Shown: in pieces, positions 7,208 to 15,579 of the stretch
Layout of the letters: each line of letters starts with the position of its first letter
Numbering within the stretch: the first letter of the stretch is position 1
Assembly: GCA_002437665.1 (NCBI GenBank)
Contig: DJQW01000002.1
Span: forward strand, 62,001-126,000
Origin: Alphaproteobacteria bacterium UBA6376
GTDB taxonomy: Bacteria; Pseudomonadota; Alphaproteobacteria; Rs-D84
Direction of reading: 5' to 3'
Length of the DNA stretch: 64,000 nucleotides
Translations under genes and position numbers: made by a program
Notes under the pieces: model-generated
What the model saw: only the letters and a program-made list of their open reading frames with translations
Told to the model about the DNA's origin: nothing
The model's database searches: none

Positions 7208-9604
7208 TTATAATGTCCAGTTAAAATGTAACTGCCCTATATGCTCGGAGTAGCCACTAGTTATTATGCCATAATATGCCAAACCAACAGATGCAGCGGT
7301 TGTTATTGCAATGTTCATATTTGTTCCAAATGTGATGGCGTTGTCGTTGGGGCACGTTGTTGTATGATAATATCGCTGATTGTTTGGAGCTGTCACTATA
7401 TTGGTATATGTATCGTCACCTGCGATAACGAATTCGCTGCCAATATGCGCGGCCCATTGTAGGCGATTGATAGTATCGCCAACATTTAACTCGGTAATGG
7501 CATAGGTCGCATTAAGCGTCGTGCCTGCAACATGTTGGCCAATGCTGTCTGTATAACTGCCCAAATTCAGGTTATTGTGTCGCAACCCGGCATCAAGTCC
7601 CCACCAGCCATGTGTAAAGCCCAACGTTACCTGTGCGCTGGTTTGCATTGCATCAAATTCGGATTCAATGCCATATCCTAATAGCTTTTTATTTTCGGTT
7701 ATATTATACGCACCGTGAGCAAATATTACATTGGCATAGATATCGTATTGCTCGGTCGGAATTTCCCATTGGGCATATAACGACATATCAAAAGGAGAAT
7801 CAATGTTAAATTTGCGGGCGTTATTGTCCATGTGGCTGTTTGCATAACTGAATGCCATACCCAGCTTAAGCGAATTGCTTAAAGAGACATCTTGTCCAAT
7901 GGTGGCACCGATAGTGTTGCCCGAATAATCGCCATATGCTAGCACGGAATATCCGCCAGTTGTCCAAAAACCAGGTTTGGATGATATTAGACGCTGGTTA
8001 ATTCTACGCATATTGGTGTTTGTTGTGCGGTTTATAATGTTTCCTGCGACACCGGTGGTCTCTGGCGCAACCAAGGCAAGTGCGTTTTCATATTCATGAC
8101 GTGTGTCCACAAATTGTGACAAGCGGTGTATTTCGTTGGCAATACTTTCTGCCACACTGTCGGCGGCAAAACCAGTCATATTCCAAGCCATAGCAGCATT
8201 TGACACCACATCGCTTTCATCTGAGGGGTCAACATTCATAAACGCCTTGGGTGTTATTTTATATACGCCGTCTCGCACAAATTCAATGTCGTATACCAGA
8301 TTGTTTTCCAATATAAATTTTGGGTGTTTATCTGGATTCCCGAAAAAATCCCAGCCCGCATCTTGCGTGCCGGTGCGGTCAATAAGCACGGCTAATTCTG
8401 CGCCGTTTATGGACAATACTTGTCTATTATCAACAGTAATTTTTAGCGTTAATTCATCATTGTTTTGAATATTGAATTTATTCGCTGCCAGATTGCCAAC
8501 GCGTACGCTGTCTCCGTCGCGCCATACGGTAGTTTTTAGGGTGGTATTGTCTTGTAGGTTAACCGTGTCAAATACTGCGCTGGTTCGTCCCAGGTTTATA
8601 ACCGGGTTGCCATCGCCCCGAACACTGGTTAGTGATGTTAAACCTGCTGCAATCGTTCCGGAACCCCAAAAGTTTATTACTCCACCATTGTTGTAAATAC
8701 TGTCATTGACGGTTTCAAAATATACGCCTGTGCTGCCTGTATCAATATCAATTCTGGCGTTTTTTCCATTGTTATAGATAGCACCGCCGCTCACACCAGC
8801 CATATTGTCGCAGAATGTTGTGCCGGCCCCAATGGACACAAGTGCAGCATTATAAATTGCGCCCCCATTACCATCAGCGCGATTTTTCGAAAAAATGGAT
8901 TTGTCCCCTATGATAATTTTTCCTGCATTACCATATGTCTGGCCTTGCGCGTTATAAACTGCGCCACCATTCCAAGATGCTGTATTTGTTGAAAATTTGA
9001 TTGCAGTATTCATCATAACGGTGCCCAAATGGTTGTAAATGGCTCCGCCAGTATTTGCCGAATTGTTTGAAAAGATAGTACCAATCCCATTTATGGTTAA
9101 AATTTGTTTATAAATAGCATTGTGGGTATAATATGGCCCCATTGGCGTGCCTAGGTATATGGCGCCTCCTTGACCATAATCTGCAATGCCATTGTGACTT
9201 GAATAATTCCCGTCAAAGATAGTGTTGTTGCCCGATATTAGTATGTTGATGTTCCCAACGTATTCATGGCTAAACGCGCTGTCAGAAATTAGCCCGCCCG
9301 TTATAACCCGATTGTTTCCGATAAATTGAACATGGTCACCTGCTATTGTCATGTTAAATGCATTTTTGCCGTAAAGGTCAGAAACAGGACTTACTCCACT
9401 GCCATTTTTAACAATCACACCATCAAAAAACGTCAAATCTTTATCTTGAGAAATCTTTATTTCTGCTCCATCAAAAACAGTATCTTTCTCAACCAATGAA
9501 TCCTGCGCTACGGTCACGTTTGTTGTATATGTTCCATCATACACCGTTGCATTGGCAGCGGTTATGCTGAATGCGCCGTACAAACATACTATTGTTTTTT
9601 TCAT
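7208..9604 (-). CDS. Pmp-like autotransporter outer-membrane protein
   Basis: A 798-residue type V secreted protein. Residues 1-20 are a signal peptide (MKKTIVCLYGAFSITAANA). The passenger carries repeated GGAIYN/GGAVYN tetrad motifs preceded by FxxNxA (for example FSNNSANTGGAIYN and FSKNRADGNGGAIYN), as in chlamydial polymorphic membrane proteins and other right-handed beta-helix passengers. From about residue 500 a C-terminal beta-barrel follows, ending in the alternating hydrophobic strand LHFNWTL. It is probably surface-exposed or an adhesin; no ligand can be inferred. It starts 11 bases after the PEGA protein stop and is third in the operon headed by the leader RNA at 11890-12057. Confidence 0.85.
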   Translation of the reverse strand: MKKTIVCLYGAFSITAANATVYDGTYTTNVTVAQDSLVEKDTVFDGAEIKISQDKDLTFFDGVIVKNGSGVSPVSDLYGKNAFNMTIAGDHVQFIGNNRVITGGLISDSAFSHEYVGNINILISGNNTIFDGNYSSHNGIADYGQGGAIYLGTPMGPYYTHNAIYKQILTINGIGTIFSNNSANTGGAIYNHLGTVMMNTAIKFSTNTASWNGGAVYNAQGQTYGNAGKIIIGDKSIFSKNRADGNGGAIYNAALVSIGAGTTFCDNMAGVSGGAIYNNGKNARIDIDTGSTGVYFETVNDSIYNNGGVINFWGSGTIAAGLTSLTSVRGDGNPVINLGRTSAVFDTVNLQDNTTLKTTVWRDGDSVRVGNLAANKFNIQNNDELTLKITVDNRQVLSINGAELAVLIDRTGTQDAGWDFFGNPDKHPKFILENNLVYDIEFVRDGVYKITPKAFMNVDPSDESDVVSNAAMAWNMTGFAADSVAESIANEIHRLSQFVDTRHEYENALALVAPETTGVAGNIINRTTNTNMRRINQRLISSKPGFWTTGGYSVLAYGDYSGNTIGATIGQDVSLSNSLKLGMAFSYANSHMDNNARKFNIDSPFDMSLYAQWEIPTEQYDIYANVIFAHGAYNITENKKLLGYGIESEFDAMQTSAQVTLGFTHGWWGLDAGLRHNNLNLGSYTDSIGQHVAGTTLNATYAITELNVGDTINRLQWAAHIGSEFVIAGDDTYTNIVTAPNNQRYYHTTTCPNDNAITFGTNMNIAITTAASVGLAYYGIITSGYSEHIGQLHFNWTL

Positions 9605-9615
9605 TATAATTCCCC

Positions 9616-11259
9616 TTATTGCGCAAGTCTTTTTGCCGCAGACCAGTTCATCTGAAACGATAGCCCCAGTTTGCGTATCGGTGTGTTTTTATTGCCGATA
9701 TAAAAATCATTCCACAGGTCAACCGAAGCGGTGATGTAAGTCAGTCGTATACTAAATGGCAAATCTTTCAGATTATATTCCAATCCCAGGCCGTGAAACC
9801 AATGCCAGGCATTGCCAGAAAAATCGTTTTCGTTTATTTTAGGACGTTCAATGTCCAACATTCCGCCCCCCGCAATCCCAAATACCGAGATGCTGTCTCC
9901 AACGTTCACTCCAAGATTTATATCCCCGCGCAATCCAGTTGTGATATCAATATTGTTATTTGAAGCCTTCGCCCAGTCGTATCCCCCAGAAAACCGAGCA
10001 TAAAATGCATTAGCACGTAAACGCAATGCTAACATATCAAACGTGGCACCAATACCAGTCTTCGCACCATTGCCAGTGTCTGCAGAAATGCTGGTTGCTC
10101 CGATGCCGCTTAATAGGTCTATATTTACTCCCGAAGTTCGCGCCATAGATTTTGTTGGCACAAAATTGTAACTGTGATCAAAATATACGACTTTGTCCGT
10201 GGGGGCATGTGAATAATTATCATTTACTGAGCGGAAACCATCTTTAGAAAAGTGCAGGCGGTGCGACTCGTTCGGTTCTATTTTAGTTATTGTATCAATT
10301 TCATGGCCATCAACAGATATGCGCCAGCCCAGATTTTGGCGCCGCCATCCAGAAAAGTCCAATTTTACAAGTTTCTGTTGCAAGTTCAGTTTTATTTTAT
10401 CGTCGGAATACTTGTTGATTTCCACTTGGCGAATGGCTGTTTCTGTGCCGTCCGCACTGGCTTGCACTTCTATCGTTTCACCAAGTTTTGCAATATATGT
10501 TGCAGGTGTGCGTCCAATATTGCGCCCATTTACTGTAATTTGTGCACGCGTGTCATCCGCGGTTATTTTTATTTTCTTGGTCGCGCGTATTAATGTTTTG
10601 AAAATCTTGCCAGTTGCAGTTGGAATGATCAGCCTTTGTTCCGCAATTTCGTAATTATCGTGCTTGAATTTGAGCTTATAGTTTCCACGGCATATATTGC
10701 CGATTTTTAATGGTGTATCCCCTTTGTATTGTCCGTCTATATATATTTCCACTCCACTGGGACTCGTTGTGATCTGTAATGGTGCACCAACGCAGCTAGC
10801 GTCACCCATTGTTTCGTTGAAAGCTGTTGTGATATCTGTGCTAGTACGGTGAATACGAGCAGATTCCGTGCGATATGCACTTTTTGCATATTTGTATTTA
10901 ACACAGGAAATAAATTCACGACCAGCGCGTTCATCACCGGTCTTTTCTTTGGAAAACTTTTCAAGACGTATACCAACGCAGCGTTCGTTTGTCCGGCTGG
11001 TGCCGATTGCGCTGGTCGTGTCAGAATAATATTCGTTGGACGTTGCAACCTCTGCTCCAAACAAGCGGCATATTTGGGAGTTTATTTCCTGTTCTGCCTT
11101 TGCCTGGGCATCTGATGCACTAATATCTGAATAAACACGTGCCACAAAATATTTATAATTTGCGTCGTCTGCTGGTGTGTCGGTTGCCCAATCACACCCT
11201 GCGGCAATCGCCGCATCAGACATTAATATACCCAGACAAAATACGGCAAAACATTTCAT
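9616..11259 (-). CDS. PEGA-domain secreted protein with probable C-terminal barrel
   Basis: A 547-residue exported protein with signal peptide MKCFAVFCLGILMSDAAIAA. The N-terminal domain (YFVARVYSDISASDAQAKAE) resembles the LPP20/FlgT-type fold also suggested for the lipoprotein encoded just upstream. Two PEGA surface-layer repeats follow (TTSPSGVEIYIDGQYKGDTP and ITVNGRNIGRTP), with a weaker third near VDGHEID. The last 170 or so residues alternate polar and hydrophobic residues and end with LGLSFQMNW, resembling a small outer-membrane beta-barrel. AAGG precedes the ATG at 11259, 14 bases after the lipoprotein stop, so a longer overlapping reading is rejected. The function is unknown; a cell-envelope scaffold is plausible. 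Confidence 0.7.
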   Translation of the reverse strand: MKCFAVFCLGILMSDAAIAAGCDWATDTPADDANYKYFVARVYSDISASDAQAKAEQEINSQICRLFGAEVATSNEYYSDTTSAIGTSRTNERCVGIRLEKFSKEKTGDERAGREFISCVKYKYAKSAYRTESARIHRTSTDITTAFNETMGDASCVGAPLQITTSPSGVEIYIDGQYKGDTPLKIGNICRGNYKLKFKHDNYEIAEQRLIIPTATGKIFKTLIRATKKIKITADDTRAQITVNGRNIGRTPATYIAKLGETIEVQASADGTETAIRQVEINKYSDDKIKLNLQQKLVKLDFSGWRRQNLGWRISVDGHEIDTITKIEPNESHRLHFSKDGFRSVNDNYSHAPTDKVVYFDHSYNFVPTKSMARTSGVNIDLLSGIGATSISADTGNGAKTGIGATFDMLALRLRANAFYARFSGGYDWAKASNNNIDITTGLRGDINLGVNVGDSISVFGIAGGGMLDIERPKINENDFSGNAWHWFHGLGLEYNLKDLPFSIRLTYITASVDLWNDFYIGNKNTPIRKLGLSFQMNWSAAKRLAQ

Positions 11260-11273
11260 AATATAAGCCTTTT

Positions 11274-11870
11274 TTATTCGGTTATTTCGTATTGTTCGCG
11301 AACCATGGCATCCCATTGCTGGGCCGCTTTCTTTTTCAGGTCATCTGATATACCCTTGCTGCCGTTCAGTGTGCGGTCTATTGCCTTTTTCATGTCCGCT
11401 TCACTGATTTTGACGCGTGCATATACAGAATAAAACATCTCTTTGTCATTATCGGCACTGACAGTACTCAAAACCTTTTCCCAATAACGATCGCTGACAA
11501 CCGCCTTGGACATCAAAGCCTTGGCAGATTCTGTGCTAACAAATTGAACTTGGGTCGTGTCATATGTCGTGCCTTCCTCTGCGTTCTGGAACATATAGGT
11601 CAAATTCTGGTTTATTGCGCCGGCGATTGTATTTTTCGCATTATTTTCAGCGATTCTGTATCCCATAGAGATATTGGCTTTTTCAGCTGGAATTCGTGTC
11701 TGCCCCAAGAAATACAGGTCAGAGCCCTTTTTCGTCAGTGGTGTGCTTTCTTTTGCCCAACTTGGTCGGCTACTCATATCGTCACTGCGTGCGATAACTT
11801 TATCCGACATACCGCCACCACATGCGGCCAATAATGCGGCCATAGACGCCGCAATTATAGATTTTTTCAT
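11274..11870 (-). CDS. LPP20-like lipoprotein
   Basis: A 198-residue lipoprotein. The signal ends in lipobox LLAAC (cleavage before the Cys in AACGGG). The mature part (LYFLGQTRIPAEKANISMGYRIAENNAKNTIAGAINQ) resembles the LPP20 family, whose members are outer-membrane lipoproteins of poorly known function; some related folds serve in flagellar or secretion assemblies. AAAGGGAAAG precedes the ATG at 11870. It is the first gene of a four-gene leftward operon. The terminator of the leader RNA ends 20 bases upstream of its start codon, so expression is probably controlled by premature termination. Confidence 0.7.
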   Translation of the reverse strand: MKKSIIAASMAALLAACGGGMSDKVIARSDDMSSRPSWAKESTPLTKKGSDLYFLGQTRIPAEKANISMGYRIAENNAKNTIAGAINQNLTYMFQNAEEGTTYDTTQVQFVSTESAKALMSKAVVSDRYWEKVLSTVSADNDKEMFYSVYARVKISEADMKKAIDRTLNGSKGISDDLKKKAAQQWDAMVREQYEITE

Positions 11871-11889
11871 GTTCTTTCCCTTTGGTTGT

Positions 11890-12057
11890 AAAAACACCCG
11901 ACAAAGCAGGTGGTTGGAGGTTCAGAACTATAATATGGTATAGCGGGCTTATTTTGATATATCACCACCCTCCAACCAGCAGTTGGAGGTATTTTTATGT
12001 CCACCACGGACACCATATTCAGAGGTTCTGACGCCCCAACACGGCATCGCCATGTCG
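11890..12057 (-). ncRNA. Structured leader RNA with terminator, copy 1 (candidate riboswitch/attenuator)
   Basis: Read on the minus strand from about 12057. P0 hairpin at 12055-12039 (ACATGGC / GCCGTGT). Long-range helix P1 pairs 12029-12012 with 11939-11924, as AGAAC with GTTCT plus AATATGGT with ACCATATT, split by a small internal loop. P2 is at 12011-11999 (GTCC / GGAC). P3 is at 11989-11969 (CCTCCAAC / GTTGGAGG). The core GTGGTGATATATCAAAATAA then leads to CCCGCTA. After P1, CCTCCAACC (11920-11912) can pair with GGTTGGAGG (11977-11969). Terminator CACCTG / CGGGTG plus TTTTT is at 11912-11890. Two more copies with compensatory changes lie at 33304-33484 and 33594-33759. I do not recognise the class. 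Confidence 0.75.
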
Positions 12058-12063
12058 TTGTAT

Positions 12064-12091
12064 ATTCTATCATTGATGCGAATTTTTTCAA
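12064..12091 (-). promoter_or_regulatory. Promoter of leader RNA copy 1 and the surface operon
   Basis: On the minus strand TTGAAA (12091-12086) and the extended -10 TGATAGAAT (TAGAAT at 12069-12064) are separated by 16 bases. The predicted start near 12057 lies 2 bases before the P0 hairpin. Confidence 0.65.
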
Positions 12092-12107
12092 GGCGATATT
12101 TATACAC

Positions 12108-12141
12108 AAAAAAACACCGCCCGAATGGGCGGCGTTTTATC
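12108..12141 (-). terminator. Terminator of the HdeD-like gene
   Basis: Hairpin CGCCGCCC / GGGCGGTG with a 4-base loop, followed on the minus strand by a T run. It lies 10 bases after the stop at 12152. Confidence 0.8.
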
Positions 12142-12151
12142 CGTTGATTTG

Positions 12152-12796
12152 TTAACTCAGTACGTTGCGTTTCAGTTTCAGCAATTCGATATACATGTAT
12201 ATATCTGATGCCGCATACAGCAACAATGTTATGGCCAGATAATACACAATCGCGATTGGTGCCGCCAATGGCCAGAACAACAATGCCACCGCCAGCGCGA
12301 CCAGCGCAACTGCGATAATCAGGTCAATAACCCAATGACCAAAACGGGCGCGCGCCATATTGATGGCGAACACCAGTGCACGCAGTGCCTTGAACAAAAA
12401 CAGCACTACGAAAATCAATGTCAGTCCGATAATCGAACCCGTTGGGTACACACAGAACACCACACCCAACGCAATGTTTACCAGACCAAATATCACGTCA
12501 ATCCAGCCACCGCCAACATTACGTGATACAATAAAACCCGAAATCGTGCGATACAATCCGAACAGTATCAAACCGATACCAATAACGAATGTCAGCACGT
12601 TCAAAATTGGAACAGGATTGAAAAACATCCAAATCGCCGCAATACCAAACAACAACCCTTCGCATACCAACAATGGCGCGGATTTGTTATACATACGTTC
12701 AACCGCGGCCGCGATTGGATCGGATTCTGTGCGACGACTGCGCACATTCCGCACACGCTTTGGCGCAGATTTTTTAACTTGCTCTTTCTTTGGCAT
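12152..12796 (-). CDS. DUF308/HdeD-like multi-span membrane protein
   Basis: A 214-residue protein with a basic cytoplasmic N-terminus (MPKKEQVKKSAPKRVRNVR) and about six hydrophobic spans, including LLFGIAAIWMFFNPVPILNVL, GLILFGLYRTISGF and DVIFGLVNIALGVVFCVYP. Regular glycine-rich helices with short polar turns are typical of the HdeD acid-resistance/DUF308 family. Its function in this organism is unknown. AAAGGGAG precedes the chosen ATG at 12796; an upstream extension in the same frame lacks a ribosome binding site. It is a single-gene unit with its own terminator. Confidence 0.75.
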   Translation of the reverse strand: MPKKEQVKKSAPKRVRNVRSRRTESDPIAAAVERMYNKSAPLLVCEGLLFGIAAIWMFFNPVPILNVLTFVIGIGLILFGLYRTISGFIVSRNVGGGWIDVIFGLVNIALGVVFCVYPTGSIIGLTLIFVVLFLFKALRALVFAINMARARFGHWVIDLIIAVALVALAVALLFWPLAAPIAIVYYLAITLLLYAASDIYMYIELLKLKRNVLS

Positions 12797-12947
12797 AATG
12801 CAACTCCCTTTCCTGTTGATGTGGCTATTGTAGTACTTTTGTTTTCGATTTTCAAGCAAATCACGCCAAAAGTCATGGGCACTTTTTCATAAATGTACAA
12901 TGTTGCTAAACATAATGTTTATGTATCAAATCCAGATTTGCCCAAAA

Positions 12948-13290
12948 CAGCAATAAAAAATGGTGCGTAAAGCACCGTTTTTTATTGCTGGTCGGGGCGA
13001 AAGGATTGGCTGACGCCGACCTTGGCACATTCGCGCTGGCGAGGAACCGGCATACTGCCGTCTGCCTTGTGCCTGCGGTTCGAACCTTCTGCCTCGAAGG
13101 TTCGAATCCCACACACTCAATCAATGAATAAAAAAATCGGTATCTGACGATACCGATTTTTTATTCATGGTCGGGGCGACAATGAGTAGGTGCGGGCGTG
13201 CATAGCACGACCAAACCGTCACGAATGCCCCGCAGTTGTGGCGTGCCACAACGAGGGAAAGATGAGAACCAAGTTCGAATCCGCGTCCCG
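12948..13290 (-). repeat. Two decayed tRNA-Pro-like units, each ending in a long palindrome
   Basis: Downstream of tRNA-Pro on its own strand, the tRNA 3' end plus CCA recurs twice: TGGTCGGGGCGAC at 13168-13180 and TGGTCGGGGCGAAAGGATT at 12989-13007 (19 bases identical to the tRNA-Pro 3' end, shown on the plus strand). Each is immediately followed by a long AT-flanked palindrome that would act as a terminator: 13125-13169 (GGTATC / GATACC) and 12948-12990 (GGTGC / GCACC). The T-arm sequence TCGAAGGTTCGAATCC is also present inverted at 13094-13109. The bodies contain perfect hairpins (GTTGTGGC / GCCACAAC and GAACCTTC / GAAGGTTC) but no cloverleaf. Confidence 0.6.
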
Positions 13291-13293
13291 CGG

Positions 13294-13333
13294 GAAAATA
13301 AAAAACGACCCAAAGCGGTCGTTTGTTATTTTC
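13294..13333 (-). terminator. Terminator of tRNA-Pro (40-base palindrome)
   Basis: CGACC / GGTCG stem with a 6-base loop, extended outwards by pairing A and T runs (GAAAATAAAAAA with the opposite TTT-rich arm). It directly abuts the CCA end of tRNA-Pro. The same arrangement, with different stem sequences, follows both decayed units further downstream. Confidence 0.8.
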
Positions 13334-13410
13334 TGGTCGGGGCGAAAGGATTCGAACCTTCGACATCTTGCTCCCAAAGCAAGCACTCTACCAGACTGAG
13401 CTACACCCCG
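13334..13410 (-). tRNA. tRNA-Pro(TGG)
   Basis: A complete 77-nt cloverleaf on the minus strand. The 5' acceptor is CGGGGTG, the anticodon arm CTTGC-TTTGGGA-GCAAG gives anticodon TGG, the T-arm is GAAGGTTCGAATCCTTTC, and CCA is encoded. Upstream, TATAAT with TTGCAT 16 bases before it forms its promoter. Confidence 0.95.
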
Positions 13411-13478
13411 AAACGACACAGATTATAACAGCATTTTTTTCAAATGCAAATATTAAAATTTATTTTATACTTGCCCGC

Positions 13479-14558
13479 ATGGGGGAAAAACTTATATCAT
13501 TACATCAAATGTCAAAGTTATTGCATTTTTTGCCAATTTTGTGTGCGTGGTGTATTGCGTGCGGCGGCGGTGCGGCCGGCGCGGCGACGCGCGCGTCGGA
13601 TTACGTCAGTGCGAATACATACAACAACATGTACCCATACATGAATAATGCGATGCGTACCCAGTTGAACCCAGGGACAAGCCCCAGCCAATCTACAAAC
13701 CAGATTGATGTTCTGACGCGTACAATTCCGACGGGAAATACCGCGTCCACCGCCGCGCGTCGTGTGGTTTCGCGTTCCACCACCGCGCGCAGTGCGACCA
13801 AGACCGGCACGGCCGTTGCGGCCGCCGCTACGTCCAATACCACCGCCACAACGGGGGCGACCACCAATGCACGCCGTGTTGTCGCGCGCAGCGCATCGCG
13901 CAGCGGAACGACGTCGGGTGCGACAACGGCGCGCAGTTCGGTTGCTACGGCGTCTGGGCGTAATGTTCGTGCACGTACGGTTCGTGGCAATGGCACGGTG
14001 ACGCGTGACGATGCGGTATCAAATACGCAAAATACCGCCACCAACAGCACCAGCGGCAGTCACACCAACGTTACGGCGGCGCGATGCTTGGCGGATTACA
14101 GTGAATGCATGGATGGGTACTGTGTGCGTGAAAACACCGCGTACAATCGCTGCTATTGCAGTGCCAAGTTGTCCCAGATTGATGCGCAGTACCAGCCCGA
14201 GATTGACAGTTTGATAAAGCAGATTTTGACAATGCGGGGCACGAATCGGTGGACAGAGGCCGAGATGAACGAGTATTGGATGAGCGTCGTCGGCAAATAC
14301 CGTGGTGAAAATTCGTGGACTAATTTAGACAATGCATTGAATATTGATTGGGCCAGTTTGGAAAGCCGCGCCCGTGGTCAAAATGCGTTTGTAACGGGGC
14401 ATGATTATTGCATGCAGCATTTACAGGGCTGTTTTTACATGGCGGCAAATCTGCGCGATATTTATCGGTCTGACATTGCACGCGATTGTTCGACGTATGA
14501 AAAATCGTTGCAAAAATTGAAAAATGCGGCGGAAAGTATAGTAGAGGCATATAAATGA
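13479..14558 (+). CDS. Secreted Thr/Ala/Arg-rich protein with C-terminal Cys-rich domain
   Basis: About 359 residues; family not recognised. A hydrophobic N-terminus (LLHFLPILCAWCIACGGGAAG) is a signal peptide. Residues around 80-220 are a low-complexity region rich in Thr, Ala, Arg and Ser with several RRVV and RTV repeats. The C-terminal 150 residues contain a cysteine cluster (RCLADYSECMDGYCVRE, then RCYCSAKL) and later DYCMQHLQGCF, suggesting a disulfide-bonded extracytoplasmic domain. The ATG at 13479 lies 7 bases after TATACT, as if leaderless; an alternative ATG at 13509 gives a more standard signal peptide. The stop overlaps the start of the ureohydrolase gene (ATGA), so the two are translationally coupled. 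Confidence 0.65.
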   Translation: MGEKLISLHQMSKLLHFLPILCAWCIACGGGAAGAATRASDYVSANTYNNMYPYMNNAMRTQLNPGTSPSQSTNQIDVLTRTIPTGNTASTAARRVVSRSTTARSATKTGTAVAAAATSNTTATTGATTNARRVVARSASRSGTTSGATTARSSVATASGRNVRARTVRGNGTVTRDDAVSNTQNTATNSTSGSHTNVTAARCLADYSECMDGYCVRENTAYNRCYCSAKLSQIDAQYQPEIDSLIKQILTMRGTNRWTEAEMNEYWMSVVGKYRGENSWTNLDNALNIDWASLESRARGQNAFVTGHDYCMQHLQGCFYMAANLRDIYRSDIARDCSTYEKSLQKLKNAAESIVEAYK

Positions 14559-15397
14559 AATCTTTGTTTGGTATAGAATATGGCCGCGGCGCGACCGCGA
14601 AAGTTGTCTTGGGCGGGCCGGCATTGGCCCCTGCGGCGGTGCAGAAAATGTACCCTGATGCAAATTGGACGATGGTTACGGCCGACCCATATGACGCGGA
14701 TTTGTGGGCGCGTGATCGCTTTGGTGAAAACCTGTTGATTCAGCGGAAAATCTATGCGGCAACGCCGAATGCGCCCCACGTAATGATTGGGGGTGACCAT
14801 TCGGTGAACTTTGGGCACTTTGCTGCGTTGGCGGACAGATTGATGGATGAAGATTTGTGTCTAATTTACATTGATGCGCATTTGGACGCGCATACGCCGG
14901 AATCATCCCGGGCACAGGCATCGGGCGCACCACATGGTGCAAACGTACGCGCATTGGCGGGCAATGGGGACGAACGCTGGCTGGGGTTACAGGCGCGCGT
15001 GCCGGCACTGCGCCCAGAAAATTTGTTCTATCTGGGGTCGCGTTCATATGAACCGGCGGAAATTGATTTTGTGCACCAGAATAATATCTTTATGCGTACG
15101 CCGTTGGATTTAGACACACCGGAAAAGATTGACCGCGTGGTTGGCGAAATTTTCCGCCAGATTGACGACCGCCCGTACGTTGTATCATTTGATTTTGATG
15201 CGATTGATCCAAATACGTTTGCATCTGTGCTTGTTCCAGAACCAAATGGTATTTCGTTGTCTGCGGCGCGCCAGTTGACACATGCGTTCGCGCCCGACGC
15301 ACACAGTTTTGAATTTGTGGAATACGCCCCACACGATGGCGACGCGCAGAGTGCGGACATCGTTCGTGAACTGGTTGGTATTGCGTTGGCGGATTAA
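14555..15397 (+). CDS. Arginase/agmatinase-family ureohydrolase
   Basis: A 280-residue dinuclear manganese hydrolase of the ureohydrolase superfamily (arginase, agmatinase, formimidoylglutamase). The metal-binding motifs are all present: GGDHSVNFG (near residue 74), YIDAHLDAH (near 107) and SFDFDAIDPN (near 210), followed by EPNGISLSAARQL and FEFVEYAPHDGD near the end. These residues support an active enzyme, but the substrate cannot be fixed from sequence. The LDAHTP and ASGAPHG segments are compatible with arginase. The gene overlaps the upstream secreted-protein gene by 4 bases and converges with the spanin-like lipoprotein gene, sharing 4 bases at the stops. Confidence 0.88.
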   Translation: MKSLFGIEYGRGATAKVVLGGPALAPAAVQKMYPDANWTMVTADPYDADLWARDRFGENLLIQRKIYAATPNAPHVMIGGDHSVNFGHFAALADRLMDEDLCLIYIDAHLDAHTPESSRAQASGAPHGANVRALAGNGDERWLGLQARVPALRPENLFYLGSRSYEPAEIDFVHQNNIFMRTPLDLDTPEKIDRVVGEIFRQIDDRPYVVSFDFDAIDPNTFASVLVPEPNGISLSAARQLTHAFAPDAHSFEFVEYAPHDGDAQSADIVRELVGIALAD

Positions 15398-15579
15398 AGC
15401 CGTTCACACATCAAATTATGTTGATAAATATTGCGGGCCAAATCGTCACTGATTTGGCCCCAATCGTTTGCACGCCCGTATATCGGTATGCACGGCGTGC
15501 ACGTGTTATTCGGCAATGGTGTATTTTTCGCGCAAGACGCGACGAATATCGTGCATGCCAGTATGCATAGTTTCTGCAT
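15394..15579 (-). CDS. Small lipoprotein, o-spanin (Rz1)-like
   Basis: A 61-residue lipoprotein with signal MQKLCILACTIFVASC and lipobox VASC. The mature part is short and rich in Asn, Pro and Cys (KNTPLPNNTCTPCIP). It begins inside the preceding gene in another frame, with a 74-base overlap, and ends by overlapping the convergent ureohydrolase stop. An inner-membrane coiled-coil protein followed by an out-of-frame small lipoprotein is the classical Rz/Rz1 spanin layout. The spanin call rests on architecture only, since no sequence family was recognised. Confidence 0.45.
   Translation of the reverse strand: MQKLCILACTIFVASCAKNTPLPNNTCTPCIPIYGRANDWGQISDDLARNIYQHNLMCERL

Noticed and set aside
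11890..12057. Simple REP or transposable repeat instead of an RNA element
   Set aside because: The helix arms change together between copies while pairing is kept, copies always lie between a promoter and a gene start, and each ends in a terminator; a mobile repeat would show plain sequence identity instead.
12906..13428. Short open frames across the tRNA-Pro region, such as one beginning MSFRGVAQSGRVLALG
   Set aside because: They translate tRNA-Pro and its decayed copies and have no ribosome binding sites.
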